Assembly: GCA_900542945.1 (NCBI GenBank)
Contig: UQPI01000010.1
Span: forward strand, 1-50,195
Reading direction: 5' to 3'
Source of the DNA: an uncultured Collinsella sp.
GTDB taxonomy: Bacteria; Actinomycetota; Coriobacteriia; Coriobacteriales; Coriobacteriaceae
DNA length: 50,195 bases
A model generated the notes under the pieces. That model saw nothing but the letters and a program-made list of their open reading frames with translations. It was not told the origin of the DNA and ran no database searches. This document shows, in pieces, positions 43,459 to 50,195 of the stretch. Position 1 is the stretch's first letter, and each line of letters begins with the position of its first letter. Position numbers and translations under genes: made by a program.

Positions 43459-44565
43459 ATGACCATGTTCGCCCGCGATCTTTCCGTCGCGCACTACCGC
43501 AGCTTCGATAGCTATCGCCTTGCCCTGGACGAGGGCGTGACGATACTCGCGGGACCCAACGCGGCGGGAAAGACCAATCTCATAGAGGCGCTGCAGCTGC
43601 TGACGAGCGGCGCCTCGTTTAGGCATCCGACCGCAGCCGAGCTCGTCCATGACGGCGTGGGCTCGTGCAAGGTCGAGCTGAGACTCGAGGGCGACGGCCG
43701 CGTGCTTGATATGGGATTGAGCGCGGAGGACGGTAAGCGCTCGTTTAGCCGCAACGGCAAGAGATGCTCCGCCGCCGGTGTGCGCGGGGTCCTGCCGAGC
43801 GTGCTGTTTTGCCCCGACCATCTGGACATGGTTAAGCGAGGCGCCAGTGTGCGCCGCGCCGCCCTCGATGACTTTGGCATGCAACTGAGCGCACGCTATG
43901 CCGATCTTGCGAGCACCTATGGGCGTTGCGTGACCCAGCGTAACGCCTTGCTCAAGGAGACTTGGTGCTGCCGCGAGATGCTCGGCGCGTGGAATGAATC
44001 GATTGCCCGCGCGGGCTCGGCTCTGCTTGTGCACCGGTTGGCCCTGCTCGACCGGCTGGCGGGCCATGTGCACACTGCCTACGGGCAAGTGGCGTACGGC
44101 GAGGCTGCCAACGTGTCCTATGCGTCCACACTGGGGGATTTGCCCCAGGTCGAGGATCGCGAAGAACTGAAGGGCTGGGCGTACGAGCGCATGCTGGCTG
44201 CCCTTGATGAACACGCCGACGAGGAAATTCGCCGCGGCGTGACGCTGGTGGGACCGCATCGCGACGAGATTGAGTTTACCGTGGCGGGTCGCTCCGCCCG
44301 TTCATTTGCCAGCCAAGGACAGCAGCGAACGCTGGTGCTGTCCTGGAAGGTGGCCGAGGTGGCCGTGGCTCGCGATGTCCTGGGCACCGCCCCACTGCTG
44401 CTTTTGGACGACGTGATGAGCGAGCTCGACGGCGAGCGTCGCGGCGCTTTCCTGCGGCTGATCGGCGATGATATCCAGACGGTCATAACTACGACCAACC
44501 TGGGGTACTTTACCGATGACCTGCTTGATCGAGCCAAGGTGGTGAGCATGGGTGAGACGTGCTAA
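43459..44565 (+). CDS. recF: DNA replication and repair protein RecF
   Basis: ATPase of 368 residues that helps load RecA on gapped DNA. It has Walker A GPNAAGKTNL near 32-41, the ABC signature FASQGQQRTLVLSWK, and Walker B LLLLDDVMSELD. The start is taken at 43459; an ATG two codons later is possible, and neither has a clear ribosome-binding site, suggesting coupling to dnaN nine bases upstream. The DUF721 gene overlaps its end by 14 bases. Confidence 0.95.
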   Translation: MTMFARDLSVAHYRSFDSYRLALDEGVTILAGPNAAGKTNLIEALQLLTSGASFRHPTAAELVHDGVGSCKVELRLEGDGRVLDMGLSAEDGKRSFSRNGKRCSAAGVRGVLPSVLFCPDHLDMVKRGASVRRAALDDFGMQLSARYADLASTYGRCVTQRNALLKETWCCREMLGAWNESIARAGSALLVHRLALLDRLAGHVHTAYGQVAYGEAANVSYASTLGDLPQVEDREELKGWAYERMLAALDEHADEEIRRGVTLVGPHRDEIEFTVAGRSARSFASQGQQRTLVLSWKVAEVAVARDVLGTAPLLLLDDVMSELDGERRGAFLRLIGDDIQTVITTTNLGYFTDDLLDRAKVVSMGETC

Positions 44566-45115
44566 TTACGAGCGCGAGAGCGAGACAGTCGCCTTCAGCG
44601 GGTTTTTGAACGCAGAGCGCCAGCGCATCCTGGCGGCTGCAACGCCTAAGCGCCGCGCGCAGATGGAGGCTGCCGAGGAGTCGCGCACGGTCTATCGCGC
44701 GTGGAACGCGGTGTGCTCGGGCACGCGCGAGGGGCGGCATGTGACGGGACTGCGCTACCTGCCCGAGTCCAATGAGCTGCTGGTGTATCTCGACTCGCCC
44801 TCGTGGACGCAGGAAATGACGTTGTTGCGCGAGATCATCCGCGCGCGCATGGAGCGCGCCGGTGCACATGTGGACGGCCTGGTGTTCAAAACCACCGCGC
44901 CCGGTCACACGCCGCCCGCCGCCAGGGAGCGCCTGCGCCCGGCGACGACCGAGCGACCGCCGGCCCCGCACGCCGACCTAAGTGAGGCCGAGCGTACCGA
45001 GATCGAGCGCCAAGTGGCGCCCATCGAAGACCAAAAACTGCGCGAGGCCCTCGAGAATGCCATGAGAGCCAGTGCCGAGTGGGCCAAGGGCGTGCAAAGC
45101 AAAAAAGAGCCTTAA
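44552..45115 (+). CDS. DUF721 (DciA-like) protein
   Basis: Protein of 187 residues with the DUF721 core (about 50-115: YRAWNAVCSG, GRHVTGLRYL, NELLVYLDSPSWTQEMTLLR). This family includes DciA, which loads the replicative helicase in many bacteria that lack DnaC. Its position between recF and gyrB is the common actinobacterial one. The C-terminal part is charged and probably flexible. The GTG start lies inside recF. A terminator follows. Confidence 0.9.
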   Translation: MRRANYERESETVAFSGFLNAERQRILAAATPKRRAQMEAAEESRTVYRAWNAVCSGTREGRHVTGLRYLPESNELLVYLDSPSWTQEMTLLREIIRARMERAGAHVDGLVFKTTAPGHTPPAARERLRPATTERPPAPHADLSEAERTEIERQVAPIEDQKLREALENAMRASAEWAKGVQSKKEP

Positions 45116-45142
45116 ATCGCATCTGGTGGCCTTGTAGAGCCA

Positions 45143-45171
45143 AATACCCTCGTTCCCGAGGGTATTTTTTT
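45143..45171 (+). terminator. terminator of the dnaN-recF-DUF721 unit
   Basis: ATACCCTCG pairs with CGAGGGTAT around a short loop and runs into seven T. It lies about 30 bases beyond the DUF721 stop, so gyrB has its own promoter. Confidence 0.9.
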
Positions 45172-45220
45172 ACGATAAACTAGTAAGGCTGTACACATTT
45201 TCTTGACTGAAGGAGGACGT

Positions 45221-47251
45221 GTGGCAAACGAAAACGATTACGATGGCGGCGAGATTAAGATTCTCGAAGGTCTCGAGGCCGTTCGTAAGCGCCCGGGCAT
45301 GTATATCGGCTCGACGAGCGCCAGCGGTCTGCATCACCTGGTGTGGGAGATCGTTGACAACTCCGTCGACGAGGCCATGGCCGGTTTCTGCACCGAGATC
45401 CAGGTGACGGTCCACGCCGACAACTCCATCACGGTCGTCGACAACGGGCGCGGCATCCCCGTTGACGAGCACCCTGTTAAAAAGATCCCGACGCTCGAGG
45501 TCGTCATGACGATCTTGCACGCCGGCGGTAAGTTCGATAACTCGGCCTATAAGGTCTCGGGCGGCCTGCACGGCGTGGGCATCTCCGTCGTCAACGCACT
45601 GTCCAAGCGCGTGGTCGTTCAGGTTCGTCGCGATGGCAACACCTACGAGATGGAATTCTCGCGCGGCAAGACCGTCAAGAAGATGGAGGTCGTGGGCACC
45701 TCGGATTCGACGGGCACCACCGTCACCTTCTGGCCCGACGACGAGATCTTCGAGACCTGCATCTACGATTTCGATACGCTGCACAACCGTCTGCAGGAGA
45801 CGGCGTTCCTCAATAAGAACCTCAAAATCGTGCTGACCGACGAGCGCGAGGCGACTCCCCACGTGGAGGAGTTTTGCTACGAGGGCGGCATCATCGACTT
45901 CGTCAAGTTCCTCAACGAGGGCAAGGACGTCCCCGAGGCCTTTAAGGAGCCCATCTATATCGAGGGCAAATCGGACCCGGACGCGCCTGTGGCCAAGATG
46001 GGCGAGGTCGAGGTTTCCCTGCAGTGGAATAGCGGCTACGGCGAGAACGTCATGTCGTTCGCCAACGACATCTACACTCCCGAGGGCGGCATGCACCTTG
46101 AGGGCTTCCGCACCGCGCTCACCCGCGTAATCAACGATTACGCGCGCAAGCAGAACCTGCTCAAGGAAAAAGACGCTAACCTGACCGGCGACGATGTGCG
46201 CGAGGGCCTTTCGGCCGTTATCTCGGTCAAGCTGCCCGATCCTCAGTTTGAGGGCCAGACCAAGGCCAAGCTCGGCAGCTCCTATATGCGCGCGCTCACG
46301 CTCAAGATCGTGACCGACGGCCTTGCCGATTACCTCGAGGAGCACCCTAAGCCCGCTCGCGAGATCGTCAAGAAGGCGCAGCAGGCCTGCAAGGCGCGCA
46401 ACGCCGCCCGCAAGGCGCGCGAGGCGACCCGCCGCAAGAGCCTGCTCGAGACGGCGTCCCTGCCCGGTAAGCTCGCCGACTGCTCGGTGCGCGATGCCGA
46501 GCTGACCGAGCTCTTCATCGTAGAGGGCGACTCGGCAGGCGGTTCGGCCAAGGACGGCCGTCGCCGAGACATCCAGGCGATTCTGCCCCTGCGCGGCAAG
46601 ATTTTGAACGTCGAACGCGTTGGTGACCATCGCGCGTTCTCGAGTGACACCATCCAGTCGCTGATTACCGCGATCGGCTGCGGCGTCACGACGAGTGCCG
46701 GCGACGGCGGCGACTTCGATATCACCAAGGCGCGCTACCACAAGATCATCATCATGACCGATGCAGACGTCGACGGTGCGCATATCCGCATCCTGCTGCT
46801 GACGTTCTTCTACAAGTACATGCGTCCGCTGATCGATGCCGGCTACGTCTATGTTGCCTGCCCGCCCATCTTTGGCATTAAGGTGCGCAACAAGATTCAC
46901 TACGTGTATCCCAACGGCCGCCAGCCCGAAGACGAGATCCTGCGCGACACCATCCAGAGTCTGGGCCTGAACCCCGACGACAACGACGAGGCCGGCAAGG
47001 CCAAGGATGGCAAGATCACCAAGAAGCGCAAGGGCTATACCGTCCAGCGCTACAAGGGCCTGGGCGAGATGGACCCCAAGCAGCTTGCCTCGACGACGAT
47101 GGACCCCAAGACCCGCATTCTGCAGCGCGTATCGATCGAGGACGCCGTGGTGGCAGACCGCGCCGTGCGCGAGCTGATGGGTTCCGAGGTCGGCTATCGC
47201 CGTGAGTACATCGAGAAGCATGCGCATGACGCGCGCTTCTTAGACGCCTAG
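45221..47251 (+). CDS. gyrB: DNA gyrase subunit B
   Basis: ATPase subunit of DNA gyrase, 676 residues. GHKL motifs: EIVDNSVDEAMAG, DNGRGIPV and GGLHGVGISVVNALS. Then the toprim region with EGDSAGGSAK, ILPLRGKILN and TDADVDGAHIR, and the C-terminal QRYKGLGEMDP. The GTG at 45221 is chosen because AAGGAGG lies four bases upstream; an ATG six codons earlier precedes that site. gyrA follows after 178 bases that hold a large nested hairpin. Confidence 0.97.
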   Translation: MANENDYDGGEIKILEGLEAVRKRPGMYIGSTSASGLHHLVWEIVDNSVDEAMAGFCTEIQVTVHADNSITVVDNGRGIPVDEHPVKKIPTLEVVMTILHAGGKFDNSAYKVSGGLHGVGISVVNALSKRVVVQVRRDGNTYEMEFSRGKTVKKMEVVGTSDSTGTTVTFWPDDEIFETCIYDFDTLHNRLQETAFLNKNLKIVLTDEREATPHVEEFCYEGGIIDFVKFLNEGKDVPEAFKEPIYIEGKSDPDAPVAKMGEVEVSLQWNSGYGENVMSFANDIYTPEGGMHLEGFRTALTRVINDYARKQNLLKEKDANLTGDDVREGLSAVISVKLPDPQFEGQTKAKLGSSYMRALTLKIVTDGLADYLEEHPKPAREIVKKAQQACKARNAARKAREATRRKSLLETASLPGKLADCSVRDAELTELFIVEGDSAGGSAKDGRRRDIQAILPLRGKILNVERVGDHRAFSSDTIQSLITAIGCGVTTSAGDGGDFDITKARYHKIIIMTDADVDGAHIRILLLTFFYKYMRPLIDAGYVYVACPPIFGIKVRNKIHYVYPNGRQPEDEILRDTIQSLGLNPDDNDEAGKAKDGKITKKRKGYTVQRYKGLGEMDPKQLASTTMDPKTRILQRVSIEDAVVADRAVRELMGSEVGYRREYIEKHAHDARFLDA

Positions 47252-47256
47252 CTTTC

Positions 47257-47343
47257 CCAGGCACCCCATCTTGCCCTTCAGGATTTCGGGCGCCGCACGC
47301 AAGGCGCGCGCCCTCATCCTTCAGGGCAACCTGGGGCACCTGG
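47257..47343. repeat. large nested inverted repeat between gyrB and gyrA
   Basis: Arms 47257-47277 and 47323-47343 match at about 17 of 21 positions. Inside them AGGAT (47280-47284) pairs with ATCCT (47316-47320) and GGGCGC (47288-47293) with GCGCCC (47308-47313). There is no T run, so it is not a simple terminator. It could slow or process the gyrB-gyrA transcript. Confidence 0.65.
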
Positions 47344-47429
47344 AAAACCTAGGAGGGTTATCCGGTGTTCCCGGTAATTCGTCTCCGTGGTAGGGAACTA
47401 ATGGACCACGCAAACCATGAGGAGGTAAC

Positions 47430-50171
47430 GTGGCAGACGATATCAACAATAACGAGGGTATGGACGAGGCCGGCGACGCCGGTATGCCCGACGATCTGAA
47501 GCGCCTGCTTGCCCGTGCTGAGCAGGGCGAGGACGGCGACCCGGACGCCTATAACCCCGATGCCGATGATGATGAGGAAGAGGACGACGACGCCGAGCTC
47601 GAGGAGAGCTTTGGCGAAGTCGACCGTGGTGCCTCGGCCGGTGAGGATATCAACGGCGGCCAGCTCCAGATTTCGGAGTTTGGCCGCGAGATGAAGCAGT
47701 CGTTCATCGAGTATTCGATGTCGGTCATTACGGCCCGCGCCCTGCCGGACGTGCGCGACGGCTTAAAGCCGGTGCACCGCCGCATCCTGTACGCAATGAA
47801 CGAGAGCGGCATCTACCCCAACCGCCCACACAAGAAGTCGGCCTGGACGGTCGGCGAAGTTATCGGTAAGTACCACCCGCATGGCGACTTCGCGGTCTAC
47901 GAGGCCATGGTTCGCCTGGCGCAGTGGTTCTCCATGCGCACGCCGCTCATCGACGGTCACGGCAACTTCGGCAACATCGACGGCGACGGCGCGGCAGCCA
48001 TGCGTTACACCGAGAGCCGCCTGGCAAAGCCCGCCATGGAGCTGCTGCGTGACCTGCAGAAGGATACCGTCGACTGGCAGCCCAACTACGACGAATCGCT
48101 CGCCGAGCCTCAGGCGCTGCCTGCGCGCTTCCCCAACCTGCTGGTCAACGGCAGCCAGGGCATCGCCGTCGGCATGGCCACCAATATCGCCCCGCACAAC
48201 CTCACCGAGGCGATCGAGGCAACCTGCTACCTGATCGATAATCCCGACGCCACCGTCGACGAGCTCATGCAGATCATGCCCGGTCCGGACTTCCCCACCG
48301 GCGCCATCATCATGGGCAGTGCCGGTATTAAGCAGAGCTACGAGACCGGCCGCGGCTCCATTACCGTGCGCGCCAAGGCCCACGTGGAGTCCACCAAGAC
48401 CGGCCGCAGCCGCCTGGTCTTTACCGAGATTCCCTACATGGTCAACAAGGGCACCCTGCAGGAGAAGATCGCCCAGCTCGTCAACGACAAGCGCATCGAG
48501 GGCATCTCGGATATGCGCGATGAGTCCAACCAGAAGGGTATCCGTCTGGTCATCGAACTCAAGAAGGGCGTCATCCCGCAGGTCGTGCTCAACAACCTGT
48601 ACAAGTATACCTCGCTGCAGACGACCTTTGGCGCCAACAACCTGGCGCTTGTCAACGGCGTTCCCAAATGCCTGAGCCTGCGCGAGATGCTGCAGCACTA
48701 CATCGACCACCAGGTCGACGTCGTCACCCGCCGCACCCGCTTCGACCTTAAGAAGGCCCAGGCCCGCGCGCATATCCTTGAGGGCTACCTGATGGCTCTC
48801 GACCATATTGACGAGGTCATCAGCATCATCCGTTCCTCGCAGACCGACTCCGAGGCCAGCAGCCGCCTGATCGAGCGCTTTGGCTTTACGCCCGAGCAGA
48901 CCACGGCCATCCTCGAGATGAAGCTGCGCCGCCTGACCGGCCTGGAGCGCGACAAGATTCAGGAAGAGCTGGACGGCCTGCGCCGCGCCATCGCCTACTA
49001 CGAGGACCTGCTGGCGCACGAGGGGAAGATTCTGGGCGTCATTAAGGAAGAGATGCGCGAGATCTCCAAGAAGTTCGGCGATAAGCGCCGCACCGAGATC
49101 AGCCATGTCGAGAAGGACCTGGACGTCGAGGACCTCATTGCCGACGAGGACATGGTCGTGACCATCACCCACACCGGCTATGTCAAGCGCATCCCGGTGG
49201 CCGCCTACCGCGCCCAGAAGCGCGGCGGCAAGGGCGTCTCGGGCGTCAACCTCAAAGAGGACGACGTCATCGACGAGATGTTCATCGCGTCCACGCACGA
49301 GTACGTGCTGTTCTTCTCGAGCAAGGGCAAGGTCTATCGCCTGAAGGTGCACGAGCTGCCGGTGGGTACGCGCCAGGCGCGCGGTACCGCGATCGTCAAC
49401 CTGCTGCCCTTCGAGGAGGGCGAGAAGATCGCGAGCGTCATCAGCTGCCGCGAGTTCCCTGCCGACGAGTATCTGATGTTTGCCACCAAGAGCGGCATGG
49501 TCAAGAAGACCGTGATGAGCGCATATGACCGCAGCCGTCGCGACGGCCTGATCGCTATCAACCTGCGTGACGACGACGCGCTGCTGAACGTGCGCCGCGT
49601 GCGCGAGGGCGACAAGATTATCCTGGCCACCACCGCGGGCAAGGCGATCATGTTCTCCGAGGAGCAGGTGCGCGCCACCGGCCGCGATACCAGCGGCGTT
49701 CGCGGTATCGGTATGAAGGACGGCGTGAGCGTTCTGGGCATGGAGGTCACTAACGGCAACGGCGATCTGTTCGTCATCACCGAGCGCGGCTACGGCAAGC
49801 GCACGCCGGTCGCGGACTACCCGGAGCAGAATCGCGGCGGCCAGGGCGTCTACACCATCCAAATGACCGAGCGTAAGGGTAACCTCGCGGCCATGAAGAC
49901 GGTGGGCCCGCAGCACGAGCTGTTCATCGTGACGGAGGGCGCGACGGTCATTCGCGTCAAGACCGACGAGATCAGCCAGACCGGCCGCGCCACCCAGGGC
50001 GTCAAGATGATGACCGTCGACGACAACGACCGCATCTGCGCCGTAGCCCGCATGACGGCCGCCAAGGAGAAGCCCGAAGGCGAAGCCACAGAAGACGGCT
50101 CTGCCCCCGAAGAAACCCCTGTCGATCTAGGCGACGGCAACGACATGCCAGAGGGTCTCCTAGACGAGTAA
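47430..50171 (+). CDS. gyrA: DNA gyrase subunit A
   Basis: DNA-cutting subunit of gyrase, 913 residues. An unusual acidic N-terminal extension of about 75 residues precedes the normal core (EYSMSVITARALPDVRDGLKPVHRR). The active-site Tyr is in AAMRYTESRL near 193. The quinolone-determining region reads HPHGDFAVYEAMV, with Phe154 at the position of Escherichia coli Ser83 and Glu158 at Asp87. The C-terminal wrapping domain has the GyrA box as QKRGGKG instead of QRRGGKG. The tail is acidic. The GTG start has GAGGAGG upstream. The stop lies 24 bases before the window end. Confidence 0.97.
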   Translation: MADDINNNEGMDEAGDAGMPDDLKRLLARAEQGEDGDPDAYNPDADDDEEEDDDAELEESFGEVDRGASAGEDINGGQLQISEFGREMKQSFIEYSMSVITARALPDVRDGLKPVHRRILYAMNESGIYPNRPHKKSAWTVGEVIGKYHPHGDFAVYEAMVRLAQWFSMRTPLIDGHGNFGNIDGDGAAAMRYTESRLAKPAMELLRDLQKDTVDWQPNYDESLAEPQALPARFPNLLVNGSQGIAVGMATNIAPHNLTEAIEATCYLIDNPDATVDELMQIMPGPDFPTGAIIMGSAGIKQSYETGRGSITVRAKAHVESTKTGRSRLVFTEIPYMVNKGTLQEKIAQLVNDKRIEGISDMRDESNQKGIRLVIELKKGVIPQVVLNNLYKYTSLQTTFGANNLALVNGVPKCLSLREMLQHYIDHQVDVVTRRTRFDLKKAQARAHILEGYLMALDHIDEVISIIRSSQTDSEASSRLIERFGFTPEQTTAILEMKLRRLTGLERDKIQEELDGLRRAIAYYEDLLAHEGKILGVIKEEMREISKKFGDKRRTEISHVEKDLDVEDLIADEDMVVTITHTGYVKRIPVAAYRAQKRGGKGVSGVNLKEDDVIDEMFIASTHEYVLFFSSKGKVYRLKVHELPVGTRQARGTAIVNLLPFEEGEKIASVISCREFPADEYLMFATKSGMVKKTVMSAYDRSRRDGLIAINLRDDDALLNVRRVREGDKIILATTAGKAIMFSEEQVRATGRDTSGVRGIGMKDGVSVLGMEVTNGNGDLFVITERGYGKRTPVADYPEQNRGGQGVYTIQMTERKGNLAAMKTVGPQHELFIVTEGATVIRVKTDEISQTGRATQGVKMMTVDDNDRICAVARMTAAKEKPEGEATEDGSAPEETPVDLGDGNDMPEGLLDE

Positions 50172-50195
50172 GAGGAACTAGCTGGTAGAAAACAT

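Noticed and set aside
42091..44259. 722-codon open frame on the minus strand
   Set aside because: Antisense to dnaN and recF, with no recognisable domain; a shadow caused by codon bias.
45170..47227. 685-codon open frame on the minus strand
   Set aside because: Antisense to gyrB, with no start signals or domains.
47763..49916. 717-codon open frame on the minus strand
   Set aside because: Antisense to gyrA; same explanation.

Overview
The window looks like the chromosomal origin region of a high-GC Coriobacteriia member. Gene content and order suggest Collinsella or a close relative; this is inferred from the sequence and not confirmed by a search. Genes on the two sides of about 38.7-39.0 kb point away from each other. 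Rightward run GHKL-ATPase gene, dnaA, dnaN, recF, a DUF721 gene, gyrB and gyrA. Leftward run rpmH, rnpA, yidD, yidC, jag, rsmG, parA and parB, with three perfect parS sites between parA and rsmG.

Left part (1-12.7 kb, nearly all minus strand): a TraX-like membrane protein between degenerate repeats of a tRNA-Lys locus; tRNA-Lys(TTT); an M29 aminopeptidase; a small membrane protein; purC; an OmpR-type sensor kinase and regulator; a Tat lipoprotein coupled to a TSCPD protein; a solute-binding-protein plus GGDEF pair; and purB.

Accessory segment (12.8-19.0 kb, plus strand): an AlbA_2/GHKL regulator behind an array of inverted ATTACATTA motifs, then a small ribbon-helix-helix-like protein, a fused nuclease-methyltransferase and a specificity subunit. 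The segment is bounded by a complete tRNA-Gly(CCC) gene and an exact 14-bp copy of that gene's 3' end, which suggests an island inserted at a tRNA. No integrase remains.

Middle (19.4-33.4 kb): a large LPATG-anchored thioester/SpaA-type adhesin; a small membrane protein; a long protein with an M28-like peptidase fold interrupted by about 660 low-complexity residues; two WYL-domain regulators; a DEDD-exonuclease/DinG-type helicase; ddl; and rlmN.

Origin region (33.4-50.2 kb): chromosome segregation (parABS), ribosome and RNase P parts, membrane insertion (yidC/yidD), replication initiation and DNA supercoiling genes. Candidate origin DNA lies in two gene-free stretches: 38.7-39.0 kb, with repeated TTTTCAACA boxes, and 42.1-42.35 kb, with one such box and a very AT-rich stretch with triplets like a DnaA-trio. 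Points of interest are the uncharacterised GHKL/Q-rich/winged-helix gene just before dnaA, a DnaA with a changed DNA-recognition motif, and Phe at the quinolone-resistance position of GyrA.
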